Shown here: positions 8,028 to 17,262 of the stretch, piece after piece
Position numbering within the stretch: the stretch's first letter is position 1
How the letters are laid out: every line of letters begins with the position of its first letter
Assembly: GCF_005519465.1 (NCBI RefSeq)
Contig: NZ_CP027858.1
Location: 496,001-560,000 of the forward strand
Source of the DNA: Streptomyces clavuligerus
GTDB lineage: Bacteria > Actinomycetota > Actinomycetes > Streptomycetales > Streptomycetaceae
Length of the DNA stretch: 64,000 nucleotides
Reading direction: 5' to 3'
The notes under the pieces: model-generated
Database searches by the model: none
The model's input: the letters and a program-made list of their open reading frames with translations, nothing else
Told to the model about the DNA's origin: nothing
Program-made: the position numbers and the translations under genes

Positions 8028-9146
8028 TTGACCGCCATCGACCCCACCGCCCATCTGACCGCGGAGCAGATCGAGGAACTCGGCCGCGAGCTGGACGCGA
8101 TCCGCGACGAGGTGATCGCCGACCGCGGTGAGAAGGACGCCGCCTACATCCGCAGGGTCATCTCGGTGCAACGCAAGCTTGAGCTGGTCAGCCGGGGCGT
8201 GCTGCTGTTCTCCATCTTCCCGCCCGCATGGCTGATCGGCACCGCGGGTCTGTCCGTGGCGAAGATCATGGACAATATGGAGATCGGCCACAACATCCTG
8301 CACGGCCAGTGGGACTGGATGCGGGACCCGAAGATCCACTCCACCACCTGGGAGTGGGACCACGTCTCGCCGGCCGACCAGTGGAAGCACTCGCACAACG
8401 AGCTGCACCACACCTACACCAACGTGATCGGCAAGGACAACGACCTCGGCTACGGCATCATGCGCGTCGACGAGGACCAGAGGTGGCACCCGTTCCACCT
8501 CGGCCAGCCGCTGTGGAACTTCATCAACGCCTGCTTCTTTGAATACGGCATCGCGGCGTACGACCTGGAGCTGGGCAAGAACCTGCACAAGCGCCGCCGC
8601 AAGAACCCGGAGTTCCGCGCGCGGGCCAGGGCCGTGGGCCGCAAGATCCGCAAGCAGGTGCTCAAGGACTATGTGATCCACCCGCTGCTGTCGGGCCCGT
8701 CCTTCCTCACCACGCTCGCCGCCACGTTCACCGCGAACCTGATCCGCAACCTCTGGACCCACTCGGTGATCATGTGCGGGCACTTCCCCGAGGGTGTACA
8801 GGTCTTCGAGCGCCGGTCGATCAAGGGCGAGACACGCGGCCAGTGGTATCTGCGCCAGATGATGGGCTCGGCGAACATCAGCGGCAGCAAGGCCATGCAC
8901 TTCATGACCGGCAACCTGTCGCACCAGATCGAGCACCACCTGTTCCCGGACCTGCCGAGCAACCGGTACGCCGAGGTCGCGGTGAAGGTGCGCGCGCTGT
9001 TCGAGAAGTACGAGCTGGAGTACGTTACCGGGCCGCTGCCCAAGCAGGTGTTCTCCGCGTGGTACAAGGTCTTCCGGCTCTCCCTGCCGAACAAGAAGCC
9101 CAAGGTCAAGAAGCCGGACCGCGGGCAGGAGCTCGTCGCGGCCTGA
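8028..9146 (+). CDS. Membrane fatty-acid desaturase (DesA3-like acyl-CoA/acyl-lipid desaturase)
   Basis: The 372-residue protein carries the three histidine boxes of membrane desaturases: HNILHGQW, HSHNELHHTYTN and HQIEHHLFPD. These bind the diiron centre that inserts a double bond into acyl chains. Hydrophobic stretches around residues 55-80 and 230-260 fit membrane insertion. It begins with TTG nine bases after the reductase stop (ribosome-binding site GGAAG), so the two are one operon. The reductase is the obvious electron donor. Regulation by the divergent PucR-type protein is likely from position only. Confidence 0.88.
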   Translation: MTAIDPTAHLTAEQIEELGRELDAIRDEVIADRGEKDAAYIRRVISVQRKLELVSRGVLLFSIFPPAWLIGTAGLSVAKIMDNMEIGHNILHGQWDWMRDPKIHSTTWEWDHVSPADQWKHSHNELHHTYTNVIGKDNDLGYGIMRVDEDQRWHPFHLGQPLWNFINACFFEYGIAAYDLELGKNLHKRRRKNPEFRARARAVGRKIRKQVLKDYVIHPLLSGPSFLTTLAATFTANLIRNLWTHSVIMCGHFPEGVQVFERRSIKGETRGQWYLRQMMGSANISGSKAMHFMTGNLSHQIEHHLFPDLPSNRYAEVAVKVRALFEKYELEYVTGPLPKQVFSAWYKVFRLSLPNKKPKVKKPDRGQELVAA

Positions 9147-9479
9147 TCCCGGTACGGGTTCGGACCTTGCGGCCGCAGCGGTGGCACCACCGGGTTCGGT
9201 GAGATCCGTTCCGGACGGTGGGCGCCCGCGAAGCGCTACGGCCGGCTCGGCGGGGGTACGTCAGCGCCTCGGCGCCGGCACGCAGCCTGGATGCGCTTGC
9301 CCGCGGCGCCGCGGGCGGCGCTCAGGTCGGCCCTCGGCCGGTGCGGACAGACGGCCGACCGTACGAGTCGGCCCGCGCGGCTGCGACCACGCGCCCCCGT
9401 GCGCCGCCTCCGCGAAGCCCTCCACAGGCTCCGCCCGCCCGCCCCGCCCACCACCGGCACCCTGGCGGACCGACCCCGG
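9147..9479. other. Gene-poor stretch after the desaturase gene
   Basis: No supported gene. A short palindrome, CGGTGG-CA-CCACCG at 9179-9192, could be a weak terminator for the desaturase transcript. Open frames here are compositional artefacts of high GC. Confidence 0.5.
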
Positions 9480-9590
9480 ACCGGACGGGCGGCCACATGG
9501 TGACCACAGGTGCCGGTCCACCAGGTGGGGAGGGGTTCGGGCCCGAACCAGATCTGGTGGATCACGCGCGGAATCGGGATCTCACTGCTT
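9480..9590 (-). pseudogene. Remnant of a DXD-type glycosyltransferase N-terminus
   Basis: Read on the reverse strand, this segment encodes IPRVIHQIWFGPEPLPTWW. That is the hallmark N-terminus of glycosyltransferases with a sugar-binding DXD region (capsular polysaccharide/mannosyltransferase OCH1-like family). Similarity is lost after about 35 residues and no DXD motif follows in any frame, so only a fragment survives. It lies immediately after the end of the MDR-like gene and shares its direction, so it may once have been the last gene of the cluster operon. Confidence 0.45.
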
Positions 9591-10154
9591 CGGAGCCGCG
9601 GGAATCCTGTGGGCGGGAAGGCCGCGCAGTGCGTACGACAGCAGGGGCTCGGGCAGTGCCTCGCCGGTGCCGTCCCGCCAGGCGAGGGGCAGCAGCCGGA
9701 CGCCGGGGAGATGGATGACGTGATAGGTGGGCAGCGGGGTGGTCGGGTGCAGCGGGCGGGCGGCGAGCAGCACCAGGCCGCCGGGGCGGACCGAGGCGAG
9801 CGCGTCGCCGATGCCCCCATTGGTGCCGGTCGTCTCGATGACCGTGCTCCGGGAGGCCCCGGGGGGCAGGGCCAGCCGGACGAGACGGGCGAGCAGCCCG
9901 TCCCCCACGACCCGGGCACAGGCCCCACCGGCAACGCGGGCCGCCGCGTCGGCGGTGGCCGCCCAGGCGCGGGCCGCGGCCTCCGGCGACGGACAGCCGT
10001 ACGCCCAGCTCTCCCCGGCCGCCGGGTCGTCGGCGAACCAGGCGAGACGCGGTTCCCCGGCCGCCGGGTCGTCGGCGGACCGGGCCGGACGCGGATCATC
10101 CCCGGGCTCCGCCGCCGTCGCGACCGGGCCCGCCACCCGCCGCCACACCGTCAT
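9582..10154 (-). CDS. MDR dehydrogenase-like partial protein
   Basis: The 190-residue protein resembles only the nucleotide-binding half of medium-chain dehydrogenases: IETTGTNGGIGDALASVRPGGLVLL, split by variable sequence, matches the strand and Gly-rich turn where NAD(P) sits. The zinc-ligand and catalytic regions are absent. Its N-terminal part holds a duplicated Asp-Asp-Pro-Ala-Ala-Gly-Glu segment. Its ATG overlaps the stop of the upstream MDR-Gfo fusion gene (TCAT at 10151-10154), so it is co-translated with it. It may be an accessory subunit or a decayed dehydrogenase. Confidence 0.5.
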   Translation of the reverse strand: MTVWRRVAGPVATAAEPGDDPRPARSADDPAAGEPRLAWFADDPAAGESWAYGCPSPEAAARAWAATADAAARVAGGACARVVGDGLLARLVRLALPPGASRSTVIETTGTNGGIGDALASVRPGGLVLLAARPLHPTTPLPTYHVIHLPGVRLLPLAWRDGTGEALPEPLLSYALRGLPAHRIPAAPKQ

Positions 10155-12178
10155 GCCGCGCCCCCTTCCATCAGCCGCGCCGGAGAGACCGCCCGCCCGA
10201 GCCGCGCCGACGCGTACGCCGCCTCCACCACCGCCTGGGTGCGCAGCCCGTCCGCCAGGCTCACATCCACCGGCGCGCCCTCCCGTACCGCCCGCGCGAA
10301 GCGGGTGAACGCCCAGGTCCGCAGCTCGATCGCGGACGGTGCGGGCTCGGCCGGGCCGCCCTCCTCCGGGTGCCGCGCGCCTCGCCGGGTGAGCGTGAAC
10401 CCCGGTGTCAGGGACACCTCCCCCGCCTCGCCCCAGACCCGTGTCCGCATCCCCCCGCCGCCCGCCGCGCTGGCACTGCCGACCAGCGTGGCGACCACCC
10501 CGCCGAACCGCAGCACCACCCCCACCACATCCTCGATCCCGGGGGCCGCCGCCGTCGCCGAGGGCGCCGTCTCCGCGTACACCCGGTCCGGCTCCCGGCC
10601 GATCAGCGCCCGTACGGCGTCGATCTGATGGATGAGGTTCATGATGAGGAAGCCGCCGCCCGCGCGCTCCTTCGACAGCCGCCAGGTGGTGGCGACCCGC
10701 CCGCTGATCCCACCGAGGAAGTACGCCGCGGGCTTGTCCGTGAGATAGCTGGTGGCGACGCCGAGCGGGGTGCCGATCTCCCCGGCCGCGATGGCCTCGC
10801 GGGCCCGGCGGAACCGTGGATCGGTCCGGGTCGGGAAAAGCATCCCGGTGCGCTCCCGGGCCGTCGCCGCCCGCTCGGCCATCCGCCGTGCCGTGGCCAG
10901 ATCCTGGGCCACGGGCTTCTCCAGCAGCACATGTCTGCCCGCCGCCAGCGCCGCCGTGAACAGCGGCTCATGGGTGTCGTGCGGCGTCGCGACGATCACC
11001 GCGTCGACATCCGTACGGGCCAGCAGGGCCGCCACCGATGCCTCGGCCCGGCCGCCGTACCGCCCCGCCGTCTCCTCCGCCAGCTCCGCGACCGGGTCAT
11101 GGCAGGCCGTCAGCTCCGCCTCGCCGCTGTCGGCGGCGGCGAGCGCCCTGGCGTTCTCGATACCGATGTCGCCGCAGCCCAGCAGGCCGAAGCGGAGCGG
11201 GCGGACGGCGGGCGCGGTCCGCGCCGGGGCCGGGAGCCGGGTCGGTGCCGGGCGGGGAGTGTCCCAGTGCAGTACGGCGCTGACGAAGGCCCGGTCCTCG
11301 GCGAGCCGCCGGTAGACCTCCGGGGCCCGGTGCGCCGGATAGTCGGCCAGCACATCCCGTACGGTGAAACGGCGCTGTTCCAGCAGGGTGAAGAAGAGAT
11401 CCCCGAGCCGGTCCTCGTCCGCCTCGGACAGCCCTGACACATGCGCGCCGCGCAGATCGAGCCCCCGGTCGTGGAGGTGCCGCAGCGGTACGTCCGCCCG
11501 CTCGGCCCGGGGCGAACCGAGCAGCACCACCCGTCCGCCGTCCGCCGCCGAGGCCAGCGCGGTGGCGAGCCCGGGACCGCTGTCGGTGGCGTCCACCACC
11601 AGCGGGGTGGAGCCGCCGTCGTGGTCGTCGGGGGCCACGAACGCGGTGCCGGGTTCCGTACGGCAGGTCCAGGCCCGCGCCGACGACGCGGCCACGGCCC
11701 GCACCCGGGGCGCACCGAGCGCGGCGGCCAGCCGGCGGGTGATGACCCCGAGCAGCCCCTGTCCGACCACCGTCACCGGCTCGCCCGCGCGCTGCTCCCC
11801 GGTCTCCAGACCGTGCAGCGCGGTGAGCGCGAGCTGCCAGACCGCCGCGTCGGCCGGTGGTACGCCCTCGGGGACCGCGCGCACCTGGCGTACGGGGACG
11901 ACGGCGACGGAGGCGTGGCGCGCCCGGCGGACCGCCACCCTGGTCCCGGCGGCGGGGCCCGCGCCGTCACCGCCGCGTACCGTCCCGGCAGCCATATAAC
12001 CGGGGTGCTCCGGGTAGCGGGCGTCCGCCGTCGGACGGTCCAGCAGAATCGCCCGCTCGGTGCCGGGCGACAGCACACTCACCCCGATGTCGACCACGAT
12101 CCGGCCGGGTTCGCCGGGCGGCTCGTCCCGCTCGACGATCTCACAGCTGCCGGGACCGGGCAGGACCACCTGTCGCAT
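10151..12178 (-). CDS. Bi-domain oxidoreductase: MDR dehydrogenase fused to Gfo/Idh/MocA
   Basis: The 675-residue protein joins two NAD(P) enzymes. Residues about 1-330 are an MDR-type dehydrogenase (SVLSPGTERA, HPGYMAAGTV, VTVVGQGLLGVI). Residues about 350-660 are Gfo/Idh/MocA, with FGLLGCGDIGIENARAL, DVDAVIVATPHDTHEPL and the catalytic-lysine motif VLLEKPVA. Such fusions occur in sugar and cell-surface pathways. The ATG at 12178 has GGAGG seven bases upstream. The gene is divergent from the methyltransferase gene across 241 bases and is followed without a gap by the MDR-like partial gene. It probably oxidises or epimerises a sugar-like or cyclitol intermediate of the surrounding cluster (inference). 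Confidence 0.8.
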   Translation of the reverse strand: MRQVVLPGPGSCEIVERDEPPGEPGRIVVDIGVSVLSPGTERAILLDRPTADARYPEHPGYMAAGTVRGGDGAGPAAGTRVAVRRARHASVAVVPVRQVRAVPEGVPPADAAVWQLALTALHGLETGEQRAGEPVTVVGQGLLGVITRRLAAALGAPRVRAVAASSARAWTCRTEPGTAFVAPDDHDGGSTPLVVDATDSGPGLATALASAADGGRVVLLGSPRAERADVPLRHLHDRGLDLRGAHVSGLSEADEDRLGDLFFTLLEQRRFTVRDVLADYPAHRAPEVYRRLAEDRAFVSAVLHWDTPRPAPTRLPAPARTAPAVRPLRFGLLGCGDIGIENARALAAADSGEAELTACHDPVAELAEETAGRYGGRAEASVAALLARTDVDAVIVATPHDTHEPLFTAALAAGRHVLLEKPVAQDLATARRMAERAATARERTGMLFPTRTDPRFRRAREAIAAGEIGTPLGVATSYLTDKPAAYFLGGISGRVATTWRLSKERAGGGFLIMNLIHQIDAVRALIGREPDRVYAETAPSATAAAPGIEDVVGVVLRFGGVVATLVGSASAAGGGGMRTRVWGEAGEVSLTPGFTLTRRGARHPEEGGPAEPAPSAIELRTWAFTRFARAVREGAPVDVSLADGLRTQAVVEAAYASARLGRAVSPARLMEGGAA

Positions 12179-12419
12179 GCGCGCCTCCACGGGAAATGCG
12201 ATGACACCGATCATCACGGCATTCACCGGCACCGGCCAGAGTACGCGCGGACCGGATTCCCGGCCGTCGCCGGAATGACCGAATACCATGCCCTGCTGGT
12301 ACGGGCCAATTCCTGTGCGCCGTGGATGCGGCGGAATATCGCGCCGCGCGGAACACGGCTGAATTCTCTGCGCCACGGACCGGTTGACCATACGCCATTC
12401 TTCGGGCAGGCTAAGGCGG
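12179..12419. promoter_or_regulatory. Divergent promoter region in the guanidino cluster
   Basis: This 241-base interval separates the reverse-strand MDR-Gfo gene from the forward methyltransferase gene, so it must contain both promoters. It is visibly less GC-rich than its surroundings. No clear -35/-10 pair or operator is recognised by eye. Confidence 0.5.
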
Positions 12420-13109
12420 ATGATGGCTTGGGCTTTGCGTAAGCTGGAATTCGATCCCCGTACCGTCTCCTTTGTCGAGCACGATGTCGCCCGTCTTCGC
12501 GCACGGCTCCGGCAGCGGCGGTGGGCGCGCGGCACCCGGAGTGCCCCGGTGCCGCGCGGAGTCCATTTGGGCTGTGGTGCCCGGCGCGTTCCCGGCTGGC
12601 TCAACTGCGATGTCTCCGGATCCGAGTGTGATATCGATCTGGCGGCCGGGCGGCTGCCCTTCGCCGACGGTTCGGTCGACGCCGTGGTGATGCAGCACGT
12701 CGTGGAGCATCTGGAGCTGAAGGGTCAGCTGATCCCGCTCCTCCGGGAGCTGTACCGGGTCTGCTCCGACGATGCCGTGCTCTGGCTCTCCTGCCCCGAT
12801 CTGGCCAAGGTCTGCGCCGCCTACACCGCCGACCGGGGCCGCGCCCTGAAGGAGGACCGCTGTCGCCGCTGGCCGGACTACTCCCTTGACGGCGCTCCCG
12901 TCCAGCAGTTCGTCAACGACCTCTTCCAGGCCCGTGGCCGGCACCGCAATCTCTTCGATCTGGAACTGCTGGCCTGGGCGCTGGAGCAGGCCGGTTTCCG
13001 CTCCGTCGAGCGGATCGCCGAGGCCGATCTGCTCGCCGCGCACCCCGGTTTCCCGCCGCGCCACGACGACGAGCAGTCACTCTACGTACGGGTGTGCAAG
13101 TCCCGGTAG
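12420..13109 (+). CDS. Class I SAM-dependent methyltransferase (COG4627-like)
   Basis: The 229-residue protein has motif I as VHLGCGARRVPGWLNCDV, then DIDLAAGRLPFADGSVDAVV and MQHVVEHLELKGQLIPLLREL. This is the arrangement of small methyltransferases often found in polysaccharide and natural-product clusters. ATG codons at 12420 and 12423 are both possible, with AAGGCGG just upstream. Its 3' end overlaps the convergent glycosyltransferase-like gene by 28 bases. Substrate unknown; in context it could methylate a sugar or guanidino intermediate. Confidence 0.75.
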   Translation: MMAWALRKLEFDPRTVSFVEHDVARLRARLRQRRWARGTRSAPVPRGVHLGCGARRVPGWLNCDVSGSECDIDLAAGRLPFADGSVDAVVMQHVVEHLELKGQLIPLLRELYRVCSDDAVLWLSCPDLAKVCAAYTADRGRALKEDRCRRWPDYSLDGAPVQQFVNDLFQARGRHRNLFDLELLAWALEQAGFRSVERIAEADLLAAHPGFPPRHDDEQSLYVRVCKSR

Positions 13110-13921
13110 TGGCACCACAGATCGTAGAGCGGGATGTCCGCCGGGTCGGCCTGGCCCGGCTTGACCGGCTCCGTCCAGTGGACCAGCAGCGGCGGCGGTA
13201 CGACGGGGTGGACGATCGCGCCGTCCTTCGCCTTCACCCCGGGTGTCCAGGCGAAGATCTCCGCTGGGACGGCCGGATCACCGGTGGTGGTGCGGAGCCG
13301 GTGCAGACTGGTGTACGGCAGCCCCGAGGTGACCATGAGATAGTTCAGGAACGGCTGTTCGTAGCCGAGTTTCATATGCGGTGCCAGCTCCCGGGCGCCC
13401 GGCAGCGCTGCCTGGATTCCGGCCGGGGTGAGCGCGCCCCTCCGGGAGGCGACGAACCCGGTGTTGGCCCGGTATCCGTACTGCTCCTCCGTCAGCAGTC
13501 CGGAATCCCGGACGGTCTCCTTCCAGGCGCGGCCGGGAAGATGCGACGTAGCGGTGACAAAGCCGTAGTCGGCGAGATGCCCGAAAACAAAGTCGATGTT
13601 CCGCAGCACCGCCGTGTCGCTGTCGATGTAGAGAAATTCATCGAACTCGCCCTCCCAGGCCGCGAGCTTCCTGAAGTGCCCTTTCGTTCGCGGGTGGAAG
13701 GAGAGACTGATCTCGTCGTACCGGGCCAGTGCCGCCCCGTCCGCCCAGACGGTGAACCCGTACCGGTCGGCGAGCGCGGCGATCCGCCCGTAATCGCTGT
13801 CGAAAGGGATCAGCCGGAGCGGGATATCGGGATTGGTCAGACGGAAGCTGTTGAGAAACGCGGTGACCAATTCCGCCACATGGTCATTGGCCACGAAGTA
13901 CACTCCGCGGGTTCCGGGCAT
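13082..13921 (-). CDS. GT8-like glycosyltransferase
   Basis: The 279-residue protein begins GVYFVANDHVAELVTAFLNSFR, a typical nucleotide-sugar transferase start. It has a DXD-type motif in EFLYIDSDTAVL near residue 100, which in GT-A enzymes binds metal and UDP-sugar, and a later GYRANTGFVASRRG segment in the position of the acceptor/sugar region. It is the last gene of a five-gene reverse-strand run starting with the amidohydrolase. No membrane segment is evident. A role in glycosylating the cluster product is inferred. Confidence 0.65.
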   Translation of the reverse strand: MPGTRGVYFVANDHVAELVTAFLNSFRLTNPDIPLRLIPFDSDYGRIAALADRYGFTVWADGAALARYDEISLSFHPRTKGHFRKLAAWEGEFDEFLYIDSDTAVLRNIDFVFGHLADYGFVTATSHLPGRAWKETVRDSGLLTEEQYGYRANTGFVASRRGALTPAGIQAALPGARELAPHMKLGYEQPFLNYLMVTSGLPYTSLHRLRTTTGDPAVPAEIFAWTPGVKAKDGAIVHPVVPPPLLVHWTEPVKPGQADPADIPLYDLWCHYRDLHTRT

Positions 13922-14032
13922 GGCTGATCGCTCCCTTCTCGTACGGTCGCGGGGAAGAGCGGGAAACGGGTGTCGAGGGCCCGGCGGAGCGGTCAGCGGC
14001 CCGGCCGGGGGGCAGGAGTCCGCGCCGGGTGG

Positions 14033-15007
14033 TCAGGAGCCCGGCCACGCGGTCAGTGGCTCGCCGTGCACCGCCTCCGACGCGAAGCCGTCCGGACCGG
14101 CCGGGCGGTCCCCGAGGACGGTCACCCGGTAGAGGGTGCGCCGGTGGTCGGTGTGGTCCAGATCGGCGGGCTGGAGATGGGCCACCGCGCGGTTGTCCCA
14201 GACGGCGACGTCACCGGCGGCCCAGCGCCAGCGGACGGTGTGCTCGGGACGGCCGATGTGCCCGTGGAACAGTTCCAGGAGCAGCCGGCTCTCCCAGGGC
14301 AGCAGCCCGGCGATCCGGCTGACCGACGCGGGCGGCACGAAGAGCGCCCGCTCGCCGGTCTCCGGGTGGACGCGGACCACCGGGTGCACGGAGAGCAGGG
14401 TGTCCTCGGTGAGCCGCCGGATCACCGCCACATCCTCCTCGTCGGAGAGCAGCAGCTCGCACCCGGCGAAGAGGGTGTGCTCGGCGCGCAGCCCGGCCGC
14501 CAGCTCCCGGAGCGGGGCGGAGAGCCCCTGATGGGCCGCGACCAGACTGGTCCACTGGGTGTCGCCGCCGTGGTCGGGCACGGTCTCCGCGCGCAGGACC
14601 GAGATGGCCGGCGGATTGACGGCGGCGGCCAGATCCACATGCCAGCCGGAGTCGGGGCGCAGCTCCTTGGGCCGCAGCCGCTCCTCGAAGCGGCGGCCGT
14701 AGCGGGTGTCCTCCGCGTCCGGGTCGACGGTCAGGATCTCCGGATATCCCTCGGGGTGGACGCCGTGCTTGGGGCCGGGCCGCCGGGTCAGCGGGCCGAG
14801 GCGTCGCCCGAACGCGATATGGGCGGGGTGGCTCAGCCGCTGGCCCCGGAAGAAGACCACCTTGTGCCGGAGCAGCGCCGCGCGGATCGCGGCGAGCACG
14901 GCGGCGGAGAGCGGCGCGGCGAGGTCCACTCCCGGGATCTCCGCGCCGATGCCGCCGGTGAGGCGCCGTACCTCGATCCCGGCGGAGCTTTCCGCGGCGA
15001 TGGCCAT
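14033..15007 (-). CDS. TauD/TfdA-family Fe(II)/2-oxoglutarate dioxygenase
   Basis: The 324-residue protein matches TauD-family oxygenases. The GIGAEIPGVDLAAPL start, RHKVVFFRGQRL, the metal-binding HxD in SGWHVDLAAAVNPP, a downstream HGGDTQWTSL, and the distal His and Arg in VAVWDNRAVAHL and DHRRTLYRVTV are all present. Members hydroxylate or desaturate small molecules using 2-oxoglutarate and oxygen. It lies in a reverse-strand operon next to a second iron oxygenase gene. The ATG has GGGAGAAG upstream. The active site looks complete. Confidence 0.88.
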   Translation of the reverse strand: MAIAAESSAGIEVRRLTGGIGAEIPGVDLAAPLSAAVLAAIRAALLRHKVVFFRGQRLSHPAHIAFGRRLGPLTRRPGPKHGVHPEGYPEILTVDPDAEDTRYGRRFEERLRPKELRPDSGWHVDLAAAVNPPAISVLRAETVPDHGGDTQWTSLVAAHQGLSAPLRELAAGLRAEHTLFAGCELLLSDEEDVAVIRRLTEDTLLSVHPVVRVHPETGERALFVPPASVSRIAGLLPWESRLLLELFHGHIGRPEHTVRWRWAAGDVAVWDNRAVAHLQPADLDHTDHRRTLYRVTVLGDRPAGPDGFASEAVHGEPLTAWPGS

Positions 15008-15073
15008 AGGGCTTCTCCCTCGTTGACGGCTCCGGGGCTGCCCGGTCGTGGTGGCCGGACGGCCGGGCCCGGG

Positions 15074-15940
15074 TCAGGACCAGTACAGGGTGGTGCGGTC
15101 GTCCAGCTCGCCCATCAGCAGATTGATGGTGGTACGGAAGGAGCCGTCGCCCGCGTTGGGCGCCACGGCGTGCACATTGGCGGTGTCGAAGAGGTAGACG
15201 TCCCCGGCGCGCACGGGCACGGTGAGCTGTTCGATGCCGGACAGCGACTCCATCGGATAGCCGTAGCTGTCGGTGTGCATTCCGTACGCCTCGCGGCTGG
15301 CCCGGTCCGGCGCGATGTTCCAGTACAGCAGCTCGCCCCCGGAGTCGTTCTCCACACACATCAGGGCGTTGCACAGATGCCGCACCCGCCGCACCTCGCA
15401 GCCCGCGATATGCCGGGCGTGGCGGATGGCCTCGGCGTCGTCGTGCGGCGCGAGCACCGGCCGCCGGCTGTCGGAGCGGGAGCGCAGCCGGTACGGGGCG
15501 GCGCTCCGGCCCCCGTGCTCCGCGAGCCGCAGCCGTACGCCCCGCGCCGCGAGATGGTCGCGGTACTCGTCCAGCAGCGACAGCGGGGTCCGGCCCGGGC
15601 CCGCGCAGAGCGTCTCCAGCAGCGGACGCGCATGCTCCGCCTGGTTGAGATAGGCGTCGAGACCGGGCGCGGTGAAGAGATGGTCACCGCACCAGTAGTC
15701 CGCGCTCCGGCCGCTGTACTTCTTGCTCCGCAGCAGCGCGCTGCTCCAGAAATTCCGCCGGATCCGCTCGCAGACCTCCGGGGAGAGCACACCTCGGAAG
15801 ATCGCGCCCGCGATCCGGCCGCCCAGCACATTCGTCCAGACCCGCCAGTCCGGCGTGTCCCGCTCGGCGAAGCGGAAGTAGTCGGCGGAGTGGACCTGCC
15901 CGGTGAGCCGGACCGGGGCGGAACCGGTGGTCGCCACCAC
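15074..15940 (-). CDS. Probable Fe(II)/2-oxoglutarate-dependent oxygenase
   Basis: The 288-residue protein lacks strong similarity to one named family but has a double-stranded beta-helix pattern. There is an early FRGVLSPEVCERI, a possible HxD in LAPHDDAEAIRHARH, a segment SGGELLYWNIAPDRASRE, and a C-terminal GDVYLFDTANVHAVAPN followed by RTTINLLMG, the usual distal His and 2-oxoglutarate-binding Arg. The start is one of two tandem GTG codons preceded by GGGAGG. It probably hydroxylates a pathway intermediate. A non-catalytic cupin is possible if the proposed HxD is wrong. Confidence 0.6.
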   Translation of the reverse strand: MVATTGSAPVRLTGQVHSADYFRFAERDTPDWRVWTNVLGGRIAGAIFRGVLSPEVCERIRRNFWSSALLRSKKYSGRSADYWCGDHLFTAPGLDAYLNQAEHARPLLETLCAGPGRTPLSLLDEYRDHLAARGVRLRLAEHGGRSAAPYRLRSRSDSRRPVLAPHDDAEAIRHARHIAGCEVRRVRHLCNALMCVENDSGGELLYWNIAPDRASREAYGMHTDSYGYPMESLSGIEQLTVPVRAGDVYLFDTANVHAVAPNAGDGSFRTTINLLMGELDDRTTLYWS

Positions 15941-15994
15941 CCACCTCCCTGGGAGAAGGACCTGAGAGAAAGATACGCGAGCAGGGTCGCGGAG

Positions 15995-17251
15995 TCAGTG
16001 GGCCACGCTCACCACGGTGTGTGGTGAGCCATGGACTTTCTGCGCGCGCTCCTGCATCGCCATCAGACCGGCCAGGCCCTCCGGCGTGTAGAAGGCGCTC
16101 AGCTTGGTGTAGCCGTCGAACTTCACCTCCTCGCCGTCCCGGGAGACGGCGGTGGCGGGCTCCGCCAGCAGCCGCGCGTCCTGCGCGACCCACGGATGGC
16201 CCGCCGCGCCGTCGGCCCGGATCCGGTCAAAAAGGGCGCGCAGCGCGGGTCCCGAGAAGCTGCCCGTGTGGTAGACGGCACGGCTGCCCCAGTTCAGCGT
16301 CGGATGGTGGCTGCCGAACTTGACGTAGTAGCGGCGCCTGCCCTGGCCCAGCCGGGTGTACGCGTCCAGGCTGATCCACTCGCCGTCGGGCAGATGGAAC
16401 CCCTCGGGCGTGATGATCTCGGTGTGCGGGAAGATCCCCCGTACCGTGTCGGGGTAGTACTCCCGGGCCTTCGCCCAGAACGGCCAGGCCATGGTCACCT
16501 TGGCGTCGTAGAGCGGCGTCGGCGGATGGTCGAAGACCAGCTCACCCTGGGCACACGCCTCCATCCACTGGTCGAAGAAGCCGTTGTAGCGGAGGTCGTA
16601 GAACTCGTGCGCGCGGACGAATCCGCAGTCCTTCCAGTGCACGGCGTCCCAGGCGAAGTGCCGGATCCCGGCCTCCCGCAGCCGCTGGACGGTGTAGTGG
16701 ACGCCATGCGGCCGGGAGGCGTTGCCGGTGAGGTGGTGGACGACGGGATCGTCCCCGAACCGGGCCCGCAGCGACCCGGCGAGGGTGTCGATCAGCGGAG
16801 CGAACCGCGGCACTGCCGCGCCGAAGTCCCCGGGGAAGGCCCGGTAGACCGCCTGCACCTGATCCGTGATCTCCCAGCCGGAGGCCGGGCACTGTACCTC
16901 GGCGATGGCGCCGGGGGCGGGTTCGTCCGTACGGAAGTAGAGCGGCAGCGCGAGCTGGCGCTCCGTCAGCCCCTGATGGAACTCCCTTCCGCGCTCCGGC
17001 GGCTGACCGGCCACGATGGTCTCCGCGATGGCGGGATCGGCGTCACCGCGCAGGCTGGCCAGGAAGACATCGCGGGTGATCCGCTGGAACTCGCGGATCA
17101 GCGCGTTGCGCTCGATGAACCCGCGCAGCACCGCCGGATCCAGTGCGTAGGGACGCGGGGAGATGAGATTGGTGAAGCCGACCCCGGCCCGGGTCCGGTC
17201 CTCGATGGACTCGTCGATGAAGCGGTACCAGGGGTGCGTGCCCTCCGCCAT
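15995..17251 (-). CDS. Unrecognised 418-residue protein, possibly ATP-grasp-like
   Basis: I do not recognise this protein with certainty. It is soluble, without signal or membrane segments. Segments such as GAIAEVQCPASGWEITDQVQ, RHFAWDAVHWKDCGFVRAHE, YYVKFGSHHPTLNWGSRAV and a following PWVAQ resemble the Lys- and Glu-bearing strands of ATP-grasp ligases of the glutathionylspermidine-synthase type. A complete ATP-binding signature cannot be shown. If correct, it would form an amide bond in the guanidino pathway. It sits between an oxygenase gene and the amidohydrolase gene in one operon. The ATG at 17251 follows GGGAGA. Confidence 0.5.
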   Translation of the reverse strand: MAEGTHPWYRFIDESIEDRTRAGVGFTNLISPRPYALDPAVLRGFIERNALIREFQRITRDVFLASLRGDADPAIAETIVAGQPPERGREFHQGLTERQLALPLYFRTDEPAPGAIAEVQCPASGWEITDQVQAVYRAFPGDFGAAVPRFAPLIDTLAGSLRARFGDDPVVHHLTGNASRPHGVHYTVQRLREAGIRHFAWDAVHWKDCGFVRAHEFYDLRYNGFFDQWMEACAQGELVFDHPPTPLYDAKVTMAWPFWAKAREYYPDTVRGIFPHTEIITPEGFHLPDGEWISLDAYTRLGQGRRRYYVKFGSHHPTLNWGSRAVYHTGSFSGPALRALFDRIRADGAAGHPWVAQDARLLAEPATAVSRDGEEVKFDGYTKLSAFYTPEGLAGLMAMQERAQKVHGSPHTVVSVAH

Positions 17252-17262
17252 CCGCGTCTCCC

